NCBI GenBank assembly: GCA_015521735.1
Contig: WANQ01000018.1
Location: 1 to 64,000 of the forward strand
Reading direction: 5' to 3'
Length of the DNA stretch: 64,000 nucleotides
From: Pyrodictiaceae archaeon
GTDB lineage: Archaea > Thermoproteota > Thermoprotei_A > Sulfolobales > WANQ01
Made by a program: the position numbers and the translations under genes. The stretch's first letter is position 1. Every line of letters begins with the position of its first letter. The notes beneath the pieces were generated by a model. That model saw nothing but the letters and a program-made list of their open reading frames with translations, did no database searches and was not told where the DNA came from. This document shows, piece by piece, positions 1-8,837 of this stretch.

Positions 1-71
1 AGTAATACGTAGTGTACCATAATATTGAACTACCAATTACTATGTTAAAGTATACTTAATACTAGTTAAAC

Positions 72-80
72 TTATAAATA
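72..80 (+). promoter_or_regulatory. TATA box of the secreted beta-rich protein gene
   Basis: TTATAAATA is a strong archaeal TATA element. Transcription would be expected to start about 25 bp downstream, near 103-108, giving a leader of roughly 35-40 nt that contains the GGGAGGAA ribosome-binding site at 128-135. This arrangement supports the start at 143. Confidence 0.6.
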
Positions 81-142
81 CAGAAATACTATAACTTTTT
101 AGTAAGAGCATTACAAAAATGGTATATGGGAGGAATAGTCCT

Positions 143-721
143 ATGAACAAAAAGTTATTAAAAGTACTACTCCCACCGCTATTGCTACTGATTGCTGCTG
201 TACCATTAGCTTATGCTGGCGTAGTAGTAGCCTACCCTATCACTGGTAACGTAGGCTATGCTGCACCAGACATTAAGCTACAGCCTGGCAGTAATGCTGG
301 TCAACCAGGTTTAGGCGGCAATACTATTGCTGTAACAGTAGGCCCCAACTTCACGTCAGCACAATTCAATATCACTATAACGTACAGTATAACGGAATAT
401 CACGACATACTAGTAATCAATAACACTAATCCAACACAAGCATTCTACATAGGATTCAACGCTGTAACAAACTTACCGGCACAGGTATCGAATGCTACAC
501 TAATAATAACTGATGGAGTAGGTAACATAATAGCTACATATGACTTGCTAGCAGGTGGATGGAGTGGATGGTTATTCCAAATACCAAATGCGACAACATA
601 TCACATTAACCTAATATTCAAGATGGCTGAAGGACAACCATTACCGACAACGCCAGGAACAATAACACTATACCTGTACTGGAGTAATAGCAATACAGAG
701 ACGCCCATGACAACACCATAA
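143..721 (+). CDS. Small secreted beta-rich protein, possible filament subunit
   Basis: A 192-residue protein. I chose ATG 143 because GGGAGGAA lies 7 nt upstream; an ATG at 119 is in frame but has no ribosome-binding site. Residues about 3-26 are a Sec-type signal peptide (KK, hydrophobic core, then AYA). The mature part has no cysteine, is rich in Thr, Asn, Val and Ile with many N-x-T/S sequons, and reads as alternating beta strands with no membrane anchor. The family is not recognised with certainty. Size, signal peptide and all-beta character resemble archaeal strand-exchange surface fibres (AbpA/TasA-like) or cannula subunits. That is inference from general character, not from a motif. 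Two membrane/secreted genes follow on the same strand. Confidence 0.6.
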   Translation: MNKKLLKVLLPPLLLLIAAVPLAYAGVVVAYPITGNVGYAAPDIKLQPGSNAGQPGLGGNTIAVTVGPNFTSAQFNITITYSITEYHDILVINNTNPTQAFYIGFNAVTNLPAQVSNATLIITDGVGNIIATYDLLAGGWSGWLFQIPNATTYHINLIFKMAEGQPLPTTPGTITLYLYWSNSNTETPMTTP

Positions 722-828
722 GGTTAGTCTAAACAATAAACATTTTTTATAAACTCTTTACTTATCTATTAGAAAATACACGACAACACTATGTTTAACG
801 TTGATACTGTTATGTGAGGGTATAGCAG

Positions 829-1557
829 TTGAAGCTTAATGTAAGGAAAATACTAGAAGAATTCCTCATGTATGGTGTCCCAATTATAGTAGTAGCATTA
901 ATGGTTTCAACCATACATTTTCTTGCACCTCTCCATGCTAGTAGTTCTGCAAGACAGTTGACTGAAGGACAACCATACATTTACTATTCACGACACATAC
1001 TATACGATAATGGTACACTAGTATTGTATTACAATAGTGTTGGCGCCCAAATAATAGGTGTACGTCTTGTTTCAGCTATAGATAATAGTAGAAAAGAGTA
1101 TAGTTTATTAGGTGAGCTACATAGTAATAAGGTAATTGTAGATCTTCCATCAGACCTTATGAAGTATCTCTGTACTAGTGGTGATTCTCTCAAAGTTAAT
1201 GTTAGTTTAATTATTAGAGCATATAATACTACAGCTATGTTCTATAGCTACCCCATCATAGTAAAATACATGTGTAAAATAAAATTTAACGTCGCTGATA
1301 GAGGTAATGCTATCGTTATTAATGGTAGTAGCTATAGGTGGCTACTTGATGAAGGACTAGATATTAATGTAACAGTTAACTTGTATAAGACCAAACCCGT
1401 TCTAAGATTAATGTACACTAATACAACTCATCTAAAATATTATGGATTCCCTATTACACTTAGTGTACCCGACCATGACTACGGTTACGTTATTATAAAG
1501 TATAGAATTAATGGTAGAATAGTGAGGAATGGATTTTACATTGAGCCGTCAAGATAA
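829..1557 (+). CDS. Secreted or N-terminally anchored protein of unknown function
   Basis: A 242-residue protein starting with TTG 829, which has GTGAGGG 8 nt upstream. A hydrophobic segment at residues about 15-34 is a signal peptide or N-terminal anchor; the rest is extracytoplasmic, with several N-x-T/S sequons (for example NGT, NTT, NGS) and beta-strand-like alternation. There is no second membrane segment. It overlaps the next gene by about 29 nt, so the two are almost certainly co-transcribed and translationally coupled. It sits just downstream of the small secreted beta-rich protein, and may help export or anchor that protein. No family is recognised. Confidence 0.6.
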   Translation: MKLNVRKILEEFLMYGVPIIVVALMVSTIHFLAPLHASSSARQLTEGQPYIYYSRHILYDNGTLVLYYNSVGAQIIGVRLVSAIDNSRKEYSLLGELHSNKVIVDLPSDLMKYLCTSGDSLKVNVSLIIRAYNTTAMFYSYPIIVKYMCKIKFNVADRGNAIVINGSSYRWLLDEGLDINVTVNLYKTKPVLRLMYTNTTHLKYYGFPITLSVPDHDYGYVIIKYRINGRIVRNGFYIEPSR

Positions 1558-2116
1558 AGGTAGAAGAATATTAGTATTAATAGCTACCGTCATTGTGCCC
1601 TTAGTCTTAGCTACTACTGCTAGTGCCGTATACTTCTACATACTTGCTTATCCATGGGTTGTAATTAGAGGTGTTGTTGAAGCATATATTTCCCCGTTAT
1701 CAACTAGGATTACCTATATGGGTATTCCAGTACGTGATCCTAGTGTTGAGTCTTCTATGGCTCTTACACTAATTCTCGGATTACTTGTTATAGCTGTTAA
1801 TATGTTGGTTGGTATAAGTCATTTACCGTTTATGAGCTATCGTGTACGTGGTAGTCTTGCCTATACTGTTATAGTTATTTCATTCATCTATAGCTTCATA
1901 ATAGTGCCTCAAATGTTTAATAGAATAGAGGGCTTCATTGACGACTTAGGTATAAGTACTTCAGGTGAAATTAGAGCTGAAGCGGGTTCCGGCATAATAG
2001 TTTATGGACATATAGATGTTACTGTAATGAACCCTGTATTCCTAGGCTATGCTGCATTTCTATTCACTCTTATATCAGTTATCTACGTCTTCTATGAGCT
2101 CTATACTAGGCTTTGA
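1529..2116 (+). CDS. Four-helix membrane protein of unknown function
   Basis: A 195-residue polytopic protein. Predicted membrane segments lie at residues about 14-40, 72-93, 108-127 and 166-192, with an extracytoplasmic loop between helices 1 and 2 and another between 3 and 4. It overlaps the end of the preceding secreted gene, and the TGAGGA preceding ATG 1529 abuts the start codon. TTG 1541 is an alternative start that would cut the overlap to 17 nt. The three-gene order (secreted beta protein, anchored secreted protein, membrane protein) suggests a surface-structure locus. I see no signal-peptidase Ser/Lys dyad or other catalytic motif. Its 3-prime end overlaps the opposing HD-domain gene by 42 nt. 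Confidence 0.6.
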   Translation: MDFTLSRQDKGRRILVLIATVIVPLVLATTASAVYFYILAYPWVVIRGVVEAYISPLSTRITYMGIPVRDPSVESSMALTLILGLLVIAVNMLVGISHLPFMSYRVRGSLAYTVIVISFIYSFIIVPQMFNRIEGFIDDLGISTSGEIRAEAGSGIIVYGHIDVTVMNPVFLGYAAFLFTLISVIYVFYELYTRL

Positions 2117-2728
2117 CTCTTCTAGATCCCTTAATAGCTCGTTGAGGAATTTTTCTAGGAATACCCTCCTTCTTTTAGCAATATTCTTGGATTCCTCTAG
2201 GTACAACATGTTTTCAAGTCTCAATAGTTTTTCGTGGAAATGCCTTATTGTTTCACTTATACCTCTACCCTTGATACCGCTTAACATGAATGCTCTAGCA
2301 ACACCTATAGCACCCATTGCGTCAATTTTATCTGCATCACTTAGTATCATGGCTTCAATACTCTTAGGCTTCTTGTTAAGAGAGTAGCTATGTGTTTCTA
2401 TTGCTTCTGACACCCTACTTATTGTGTCATCATCGTATCCTAGGAGTGATAGTATTCTACGAGCTATTCTACTGCTTAATACTGAGTGGTGTATTCTCGT
2501 TAAGTCTTCTAAACCCCTACCAATATCATGTAATAGTACTGCTAGTACTAGCACATTATAGTCTACCTTGACATTATTTTCTTCAAGCTTTCTAGCTATT
2601 CTTAAGGATAGCCCTAAAACTCTTAAAACGTGAGGCCAGCCATGTACTGGGTCATTGCCCATTAACAATCTTATGGTATTTAATATTACTCTAATCCTCT
2701 TATCCTCTATTAGCTCCACTATACTCAT
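2075..2728 (-). CDS. HD-domain metal-dependent phosphohydrolase
   Basis: A 217-residue soluble protein of the HD superfamily. An early His lies in the HGWPHVLRV segment (about residues 29-37), the HD doublet in LLHDIGRG (about 66-73), a further His in HHSVLSSRIA, and a late Asp in SDADKIDAMG. These are the metal-ligand positions of the YedJ/uncharacterised HD hydrolase group, which acts on phosphate esters or nucleotides; the substrate cannot be read from the sequence. The gene runs convergent to the preceding membrane-protein gene, with 42 nt of coding overlap, and is divergent from nurA. Length is normal for a single-domain HD hydrolase. Confidence 0.8.
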   Translation of the reverse strand: MSIVELIEDKRIRVILNTIRLLMGNDPVHGWPHVLRVLGLSLRIARKLEENNVKVDYNVLVLAVLLHDIGRGLEDLTRIHHSVLSSRIARRILSLLGYDDDTISRVSEAIETHSYSLNKKPKSIEAMILSDADKIDAMGAIGVARAFMLSGIKGRGISETIRHFHEKLLRLENMLYLEESKNIAKRRRVFLEKFLNELLRDLEESKPSIELIEDVDN

Positions 2729-2853
2729 CCCACTATAGTGGTTTAGGCTTAATATATTAGATGAGATTGCCTCAGTTGAACCAGTTGTAGAACTACTACA
2801 CTTTTATACACTTGTGGCACCTAACTATTCAGTAGTCCGTGGTAGGTGTAAGT

Positions 2854-4143
2854 GTGGATATCAAGGGAGCTAAAGGATTACTTATTGAAGAGATTACTAG
2901 GAATCTAAGTAGCATTATAGAGAATATCTCTAGAGCTATACAGGATAGTGTTGTTAGAGAGTTTAATGAAGTTGAAATATATTCAGGTTTTGTTGATGGA
3001 AGCTTTATTGCTGATGAGAGAAGAGGTGGTGTTGTAGCTTTACTTTCAGCTTATGGTCTTATTGTTAAGGAGTTTAGTGGAGGATTACACATGTATAGTG
3101 TTGATGGTGTTAATGGTGCTCGTAGACCTATTCCAGTAATAATGTTGCCACGTACGAATTATGGTACAAGACTAGGATTACTTATGAGAAGTCTAGAATT
3201 GACAATAGCTAATTCAATGATATTGCAGGGAGTTAAGTACGTGTTTATGGATGGAAGCTATTTGAGTACTATACTATCACCTAGTGGTGCTTCTAGAATC
3301 GCTTATCGACTATTGGTTGAAGATCTATCTCTTAACCGTGTAGAAAGAGTAGATGAGATTATTAAGTCTATACTCTTAGAGTTCTACGATGAGCTTGAGT
3401 CTATAGACTTGGAGGATCCAGGTAAAGCCTTTAGTTTAATCCTAGATGTTCTTCCTAAATACTATGCCATGCTCGTTAACTACTTATTGAATACTATAGG
3501 GGATACTAAGAGGACTTCAAGCATAGTTGATTACTCGTTATTAGCTATAGATGAGAACTTGGCTTTTAAGCTACTAGTAGGTCTCTTAGAGAATGCTCAT
3601 GGCAGAGGATCTAGGATTGTATGGGTTGCAAAGGATAGTGATAGTAGGTTTTTCTCAAAAATACTCCATACGGCCTCATGGATAACTGATACGTCTATTC
3701 TAGACTATACTTGGAGTAGTGAGAGCCAAGTAGCTCTTAGAGTAAACGATATAGTTGAACTAGCACCGATAACTCCTTGGAGAACAACTAAACTTGACGG
3801 TAAGGGGAGTGAACTAGTATACGAGCCTTCTACGGCTAAGGAGTTTTATGATAAGTGGGGTAGTTATAGTGTATGGTATTTTAAGCTTAGTAGACTTGGC
3901 CCAGTTCTCCAGTTATCTTATCCTAGCATTTATGGTAGGAGTACTGGTCTTGAAGCACTAGGTGTTTTGAAGAAACTATGTGATGCCAGGACTGGTTACC
4001 CTAAACCCCTAATACTGGTTCATCATGCTACTAGATTAGAGGAGGGGTTAGCTGAAGGGTTCGGTGATAGTGTTTGGTCGAGGCTAGAGGATCCACTTCT
4101 CAAAATACTGTTGTCGAGGAAGGCAAGGATAAGAGTTCTCTGA
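2854..4143 (+). CDS. nurA: NurA 5-prime-to-3-prime nuclease
   Basis: NurA is the toroidal Mn-dependent nuclease that pairs with the HerA translocase to resect DNA ends for archaeal homologous recombination. The NurA signature is seen in the acidic FVDGSFIADERRGG segment near the N terminus (metal-binding Asp) and a second Asp in VFMDGSYLS about 85 residues later, with a WVAKDSDSRFF segment toward the C terminus. I prefer GTG 2854 (429 residues) because GGTAGGTG lies 5 nt upstream; GTG 2839 is an in-frame alternative. The immediate downstream neighbour is HerA, its known partner. Mre11 and Rad50, which often sit in the same archaeal operon, are absent from this window. Confidence 0.85.
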   Translation: MDIKGAKGLLIEEITRNLSSIIENISRAIQDSVVREFNEVEIYSGFVDGSFIADERRGGVVALLSAYGLIVKEFSGGLHMYSVDGVNGARRPIPVIMLPRTNYGTRLGLLMRSLELTIANSMILQGVKYVFMDGSYLSTILSPSGASRIAYRLLVEDLSLNRVERVDEIIKSILLEFYDELESIDLEDPGKAFSLILDVLPKYYAMLVNYLLNTIGDTKRTSSIVDYSLLAIDENLAFKLLVGLLENAHGRGSRIVWVAKDSDSRFFSKILHTASWITDTSILDYTWSSESQVALRVNDIVELAPITPWRTTKLDGKGSELVYEPSTAKEFYDKWGSYSVWYFKLSRLGPVLQLSYPSIYGRSTGLEALGVLKKLCDARTGYPKPLILVHHATRLEEGLAEGFGDSVWSRLEDPLLKILLSRKARIRVL

Positions 4144-4148
4144 AATCT

Positions 4149-5852
4149 GTGGGGAGAATAGTTGGTGTTTATGGCCGTAATCTTGTGAGGATTAGTGTTG
4201 AGGAGAAGAAGCTTAAATGGGTTGCTAGGCCTGGTGCCTATGTCGTGTTGAGAGGTCTTGATGGTAGTACTCTTTATGGTATGGTTGTGGGATTTAACTT
4301 AGTTGACGAGTTGTATCGTAGGAGCCGTATACTTGAGTCAATTGAGGGTTATGAGGATATTACTCCTGCACGTAATGAGTTACTGGTTAGTATTGTTGGC
4401 TATGAGCGTGGAGGAGTTATTGGGAGGGGGGTTCCATCGCTTCCACGTCCTGGGGATAAAGTGTTTTTAGCTGAGAAAAGTGTTTTGAGGAGAATATTTA
4501 GTGGTAATGGTGTTGGCGTAAGTGTTGGCCACTTAGTATACGATAAGAGTGTAGAAGTATTATTGGATGTAGATAAACTGTTTACACGGCATTTAGCAAT
4601 ACTTGCTATGACTGGTTCTGGTAAATCAAATACATTGGCAGTGATAATAGCTGAGGTTCTTAAGAGCTATAGGTATCCTAGAATAATATTGTTTGACACT
4701 CATAGCGAGTATGTATCTCTTTCATCAAGCTTTAATGCTACAGTGTATTCTCCTTCAAAGGATATGTCTAAGATTATAAGGGATACATATAATGTTAACG
4801 TAGAGTTACTTGAAGTACCATTATGGGCTCTAACTGTAGAGGAAATGTATAGTCTCCTACGACTAGATTCTCGTGCAACTAAGCAGAGAATGTATCTTAG
4901 ACAAGCTATTAGGAGTATAAAGCAACGCTACTCTAAGAGTATTAGTGTAGATGACCCAGTACACTATACCATAGAGGATCTTAGGAATAGTATTAGGGGT
5001 AGAGATACATCAGCCGAAGACCTTAAACTTAAAGTTGAAGAACTAGCTGATAACGAGGAATTCTTCTTTATAACTAAGCCAGAGTACTGGGATAATCGTG
5101 TAAGGAAGCTAGTAGACGAGTACTTGTCTCAGGGAATTGAGGAGGACCTTGCAGTTGTTGAGGCAAGCTATAGAGCTTATATGGAGCTTGCTTCAAGACT
5201 CCTTAAACCAGGGCTTACAATTATAGCATTGGGTGGGTTATCATCTGAAACACAAGTTGTGGTAGCGTCAATGCTTCTTAGGGCTTTATGGAGGCTTATT
5301 GTTTCCCAGAAGTTGCAGGGGATAAGTTTGCCAACGGTTATAGCATTGGAGGAGGCACACGTCTATGCTCCTATTGATAGATGGACTCCTTCGAGAGAAA
5401 TACTTGAAAAAATTAGTCGAGAGGGACGTAAGTTTGGTGTAGGCTTAATAGTTGTTAGTCAGAGGCCAAGAGAGCTTTCATCAACTCTTTTAGCTCAGTG
5501 TGGTAACCTAATAGCGTTGAGAACAGTTAATCCAGAAGATCAACGTCATATCCTTAGTAGTGTTGAGGAGGCTTCACGTGAATTAATAGAGAGCTTACCT
5601 AGTCTTGGAGTAGGTGAAGCACTGGTTTCGGGTCCAGCTATTACGTTTCCAGCTGTAGTGAAGATACACTCATTCCACGATAGGTATGGTTTAGAGCTTG
5701 GAGGTAAAGACATATCATTCCATAATGAATGGTCTAAGAAGCCAAGGGAACTAGTGTTAAGGAAGCCTGAGCTAGGAGAACTAGAACACAAAGCCCATAG
5801 AAGAGAAAAGCAGTCCAATATACCGTTAACAAGCTTTATCTCTCAGAACTAG
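4149..5852 (+). CDS. herA: HerA hexameric DNA translocase (FtsK-HerA ATPase)
   Basis: HerA is the hexameric ATPase that drives NurA in end resection. The N-terminal HAS beta-barrel begins VGRIVGVYGRN, the Walker A is TGSGKSN (GSGKS at about residues 156-160 from this start), the Walker B is VIALEEAH, and a RxxGVGLIVVSQRPRELS-type sensor segment follows. GTG 4149 places the HAS barrel at the protein start as in characterised HerA proteins (567 residues). A TTG at 4074 would give 592 residues and overlap nurA by 70 nt. The gene follows nurA by 5 nt with the chosen start, so they form an operon. The 3-prime end overlaps the opposing vapC by 17 nt. Confidence 0.87.
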   Translation: MGRIVGVYGRNLVRISVEEKKLKWVARPGAYVVLRGLDGSTLYGMVVGFNLVDELYRRSRILESIEGYEDITPARNELLVSIVGYERGGVIGRGVPSLPRPGDKVFLAEKSVLRRIFSGNGVGVSVGHLVYDKSVEVLLDVDKLFTRHLAILAMTGSGKSNTLAVIIAEVLKSYRYPRIILFDTHSEYVSLSSSFNATVYSPSKDMSKIIRDTYNVNVELLEVPLWALTVEEMYSLLRLDSRATKQRMYLRQAIRSIKQRYSKSISVDDPVHYTIEDLRNSIRGRDTSAEDLKLKVEELADNEEFFFITKPEYWDNRVRKLVDEYLSQGIEEDLAVVEASYRAYMELASRLLKPGLTIIALGGLSSETQVVVASMLLRALWRLIVSQKLQGISLPTVIALEEAHVYAPIDRWTPSREILEKISREGRKFGVGLIVVSQRPRELSSTLLAQCGNLIALRTVNPEDQRHILSSVEEASRELIESLPSLGVGEALVSGPAITFPAVVKIHSFHDRYGLELGGKDISFHNEWSKKPRELVLRKPELGELEHKAHRREKQSNIPLTSFISQN

Positions 5853-6282
5853 TTCTCCCTAATTTCTCCCTAATACTCGGTGGTATAGGATTTTCTACTA
5901 TTAAGCCATATTTCTCTGCAAGCTTTTCTACATGTCTATCATTTGATATTATTACCGGTATATTGTGTTCTAGTGCTGTTGCAATGAGTAATGCATCTCC
6001 TAGTGGTACGTTCTCTTCTACAGCTATATGGTATCCATAGCTTGAAGGAGCTACGAGTACTAGGCCTTCAGCAACTGCTAGTATCTTCTTTGCAACCCTA
6101 GTTCTAGGCCTTATATGGTAGTACCAGTAGAGTACATTGTATGTCTCCAGTAATGTTGTATGGGTAACATATATTCTTAGTTCACCCTTCAATGCTTTCT
6201 CTATTAAGGGCTTAGTGTATGGCGTAGCTACATGGTTTTCAACTAATGCATAGGATAATATATCTGCATCAATTATCCTCAA
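5836..6282 (-). CDS. vapC: VapC-type PIN-domain ribonuclease toxin
   Basis: A 148-residue PIN-domain protein. The acidic quartet typical of PIN nucleases is visible: Asp5 (IIDAD), Glu46 (LLETYNVL), Asp96 (PLGDALLIATA) and Asp115 (ISNDRH). VapC toxins cleave tRNA or rRNA and are neutralised by a co-encoded DNA-binding antitoxin. The gene overlaps the upstream AbrB-type antitoxin by 4 nt (ATGA), the usual toxin-antitoxin organisation. It also overlaps the 3-prime end of herA on the other strand. Length and motif spacing are normal, so the toxin looks intact. The RNA target is unknown. Confidence 0.85.
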   Translation of the reverse strand: MRIIDADILSYALVENHVATPYTKPLIEKALKGELRIYVTHTTLLETYNVLYWYYHIRPRTRVAKKILAVAEGLVLVAPSSYGYHIAVEENVPLGDALLIATALEHNIPVIISNDRHVEKLAEKYGLIVENPIPPSIREKLGRTSSER

Positions 6283-6518
6283 TCCTTTCTAGCCCCATAA
6301 TAGTGTTTTACCTCCGAGACATCCGAATATGCTTTGTCATCTGGAATGAACAGTTTAACCTCATTGAATAATCTTAGAGGGTCAATAGCCTTCCTAATAG
6401 TAATTACTTGTCCCTGACGTATTACTAGTACCTCATCACCGGGCTGGAATCCTTCTCTAACATTTGCAGGTAAGACTATACGCCACTTGCTATCAATTTT
6501 TGCTTTTCCCACACCCAC
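6279..6518 (-). CDS. vapB: VapB-type AbrB/SpoVT antitoxin
   Basis: A small SpoVT/AbrB swapped-hairpin DNA-binding protein with the signature AKIDSKWRIVLPANVR followed by GDEVLVIRQGQVITIRK. The C-terminal region would wrap the VapC active site. A run of GTG codons follows a GGGGGA ribosome-binding site at about 6525-6530. I prefer GTG 6518 or 6512; a TTG at 6548 is in frame but lacks such a site. The 4-nt overlap with vapC indicates translational coupling, and the VapBC complex would be expected to repress its own promoter, located between here and the ThiF-like gene. Confidence 0.8.
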   Translation of the reverse strand: MGVGKAKIDSKWRIVLPANVREGFQPGDEVLVIRQGQVITIRKAIDPLRLFNEVKLFIPDDKAYSDVSEVKHYYGARKD

Positions 6519-6578
6519 ACCCACTCCCCCATATATGAGCGAAGACAACCACTATAAGTCTTAACTCAACGATAATGT

Positions 6579-7331
6579 TTAGCCTACGTTGATGTTACCA
6601 CATACTGGGCAGTTAGGATTCCTTGATACTTTTACTGTAGTGAATTCTCCATGTAACCCATCATATACTAGTAGCTTGTTGATGAGAAGGTTTCCTTTAC
6701 CTAGGATTAATTTCACAACTTCATTAGCTTCTATTAATCCTATGATTCCTGGTGTTGTTGGAACTATTGGTATGGGTGTTTCACGTGGTTTAGGCATTAC
6801 TGGTACTAGGCATTGTAGGCAAGGTGTTTTACCTGGTATTATTGTCATTGCCTGACCATACCATGCCTCAACGCCTCCATGTACTAGTGGTTTACGGTAT
6901 TTCACGCATACCTTGTTAAGTATGAATCTTGTCTCCCAGTTATCTAAGGCGTCAACTACTACGTTTACTTGGGGTACTAGTTTTTCAGCTAGTTCCTCTG
7001 TAAGCCTAGCTTTTATGGGAACTATTTCTACGTTAGGATTGAGTCTTCTAAGCTTACTAGCTGCTACTTCTACCTTAGGCTTACCTATATCATCAACACT
7101 ATATAGTACTTGCCTGTTAAGATTACTTAACTCGACAACTCCTTCATCAACAAGTACTAGTTTACCAACACCTATAGCGGTTAAGTATACTGCAACTGGT
7201 GAGCCTAATCCACCAACACCTACTACTAGTACACTAGAGTTCTTAAGCTTCAACTGGTCTTCAACACTCCATACACGTAGCTGTCTATCATATCTATCAA
7301 CTTCTTCTCTAGAAAGCTGAAGAGAAACCAT
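6579..7331 (-). CDS. ThiF/MoeB/HesA-family E1-like adenylyltransferase
   Basis: A 250-residue E1-like enzyme that adenylates the C-terminal Gly-Gly of a ubiquitin-fold sulfur carrier (MoaD/ThiS/SAMP type) for molybdopterin, thiamine, tRNA thiolation or SAMPylation. It shows the nucleotide-binding GVGGLGSPVAVYL (about residues 37-49), the LVDEGVVELSNLNRQ motif with catalytic Arg, and zinc cysteines in PCLQC and CPVCG near the C terminus. Length matches ThiF/MoeB without the rhodanese extension of MOCS3. No carrier-protein gene lies next to it, so the pathway cannot be chosen from context. It is followed on the same strand by vapBC. Confidence 0.85.
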   Translation of the reverse strand: MVSLQLSREEVDRYDRQLRVWSVEDQLKLKNSSVLVVGVGGLGSPVAVYLTAIGVGKLVLVDEGVVELSNLNRQVLYSVDDIGKPKVEVAASKLRRLNPNVEIVPIKARLTEELAEKLVPQVNVVVDALDNWETRFILNKVCVKYRKPLVHGGVEAWYGQAMTIIPGKTPCLQCLVPVMPKPRETPIPIVPTTPGIIGLIEANEVVKLILGKGNLLINKLLVYDGLHGEFTTVKVSRNPNCPVCGNINVG

Positions 7332-7391
7332 ATATTCATCCCGGAACTAGACATAATTGTTTGAAGGCTTAGAAGAATTACGATAGATAAC

Positions 7392-7799
7392 CTAGTATCT
7401 ATAAAGCTTCAACTGTTCATCAAGATAAGGATCTAAGCTACCGAGTCTTCCACGTATAATGCCTATGAACTCTTTTAAGAGTGCTATTGATTCAATTCTA
7501 CTCCTACTAGTTACAGCTTTAACTAGTATGGAGAATTCACTTCTATCTATTAGTCCTTCATCTAATGCTATTGATGCTAAGTATAAGGGGTCTTTTATCC
7601 CTAATGGTTTACGTCCATGATATAGTAGTAGTGCTTTAATAATATTAGCCGTTGCCTTCAATAACGTCTTAAATGCATGGTCTATTCTACCACTTGCTTC
7701 ACTTAAGCCTGCTTTCTCTAAAAGCCTTAATGCCGAGGTGTATAGCCTTAATACATCTGAGTAACTAGTACTCTTACCCAAGACCAGGATCTCCTCCAA
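7392..7799 (-). CDS. Small all-alpha protein of unknown function
   Basis: A 135-residue soluble protein that reads as four or five amphipathic helices, rich in Leu, Lys, Arg and Ser, with no membrane segment or cysteine. The size and helical bundle pattern recall HEPN or similar helical-bundle domains, but the HEPN RxxxxH nuclease motif is not clear, so I do not assign it. It is divergent from the DHH phosphoesterase, with the two starts separated by only 22 bp, and lies upstream of the ThiF-like gene on the same strand (60 bp apart). Confidence 0.55.
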   Translation of the reverse strand: MEEILVLGKSTSYSDVLRLYTSALRLLEKAGLSEASGRIDHAFKTLLKATANIIKALLLYHGRKPLGIKDPLYLASIALDEGLIDRSEFSILVKAVTSRSRIESIALLKEFIGIIRGRLGSLDPYLDEQLKLYRY

Positions 7800-7821
7800 A
7801 TAGACTCTGTGGCTGAAAGCC

Positions 7822-8826
7822 TTGAGTGATTACGTGTTATTGATAGGAGACTGGGATGCAGATGGAGTAGTATCATCAGCCATAATATACTATTTGCAGA
7901 GGCGAGTAGGAGTCTATCCCATTAAGTCTAGAGTTGAAGTAGTATTAGAACCTAGTGGGCCACGTGGCTTAGCTGAAAAATTAGGAAGAGTCCATGAGTC
8001 TCCTAGAGCATTAGTCTTATTAGACATACCCTACATTAAAGGACTACTAGGTATTCTCAAGGAGTTTAAGGATAAGCATAAATGCCAAATAGTCTACATA
8101 GACCATCACCTATCAACCATATATAATGCTAGTAGGCTTGAAGAAGTAGTAGACGATTTAATAGTAGGGCATAAGCCAACAGTAATACTAGCATACAATC
8201 TAGCTAGAAGCCTCAACGTTAAGCTTACGCCTAGACTAGAAGCATTTGCTAAAACAGTTGCATTAATGGAGAAAGGAGCCCGTATACCCGAAAACCTTAA
8301 AGGAATGATTAAGCTTGCATCAAGTATTTCAAAAGCACTAACAGTTACACGTGATCCAGACTACTGGAGACAACTAGTTGAATGGCTAGCTTCACCACTA
8401 ATACTACCACAACCATTAATGAAGAAAGAGGTATTAGAGAAGGCATTAAAGCTATCAGAGGAAACCGATAAGAGAGTTAAGGAAATAGCAACAGAGCTAG
8501 CAATAACTGCTAGAAACGTAGGCTACATAAAGTTCGTTGACGCACGCAAGAAATGGCATGGTCGGGGAGCTACAGCTCTAGCATCAAAACTATACCATAT
8601 ACTAAAGCATCCGGTAGCAGTACTAGTAATGGGAAGAGAAAACTATCCACTACTAATAGTGAAAGCTAAACGTGGTGGAGCTAATAGAGTAGCAAAAGTA
8701 TTCATTAATAGAGGAGTAGTAGTAGATGTTGGAGGACATGAATCTCTAGCCATAATAAGATTAAAGAAAAACCTACCCCTAGAAACAATACTATACGTAC
8801 TCAGAGAAGCTAGCTTAAAACTATAG
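7822..8826 (+). CDS. DHH-family phosphoesterase (archaeal RecJ-like)
   Basis: A 334-residue DHH/DHHA1 protein. Motif I is GDWDADGVVSS (about residues 8-18) and the DHH triad is in VYIDHH near residue 95. The C-terminal DHHA1 substrate-binding motif is VGGHESLAI near residue 304, preceded by WHGRGATALASKLY. Archaeal members include RecJ-like exonucleases, GINS-associated Cdc45-like proteins, nano-RNases and cyclic-nucleotide phosphodiesterases. Both motif sets are intact, so an active Mn-dependent phosphoesterase is expected; whether it acts on DNA, RNA or nanoRNA is not decided by the sequence. It starts with TTG 7822. Confidence 0.82.
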   Translation: MSDYVLLIGDWDADGVVSSAIIYYLQRRVGVYPIKSRVEVVLEPSGPRGLAEKLGRVHESPRALVLLDIPYIKGLLGILKEFKDKHKCQIVYIDHHLSTIYNASRLEEVVDDLIVGHKPTVILAYNLARSLNVKLTPRLEAFAKTVALMEKGARIPENLKGMIKLASSISKALTVTRDPDYWRQLVEWLASPLILPQPLMKKEVLEKALKLSEETDKRVKEIATELAITARNVGYIKFVDARKKWHGRGATALASKLYHILKHPVAVLVMGRENYPLLIVKAKRGGANRVAKVFINRGVVVDVGGHESLAIIRLKKNLPLETILYVLREASLKL

Positions 8827-8837
8827 TTTCCATGCCA

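Noticed and set aside
4074-4148. Extended HerA start at TTG 4074, giving a 70-nt overlap with nurA.
   Set aside because: The extension has low-complexity polar sequence before the HAS barrel, which begins right at GTG 4149 as in characterised HerA; kept only as an alternative.
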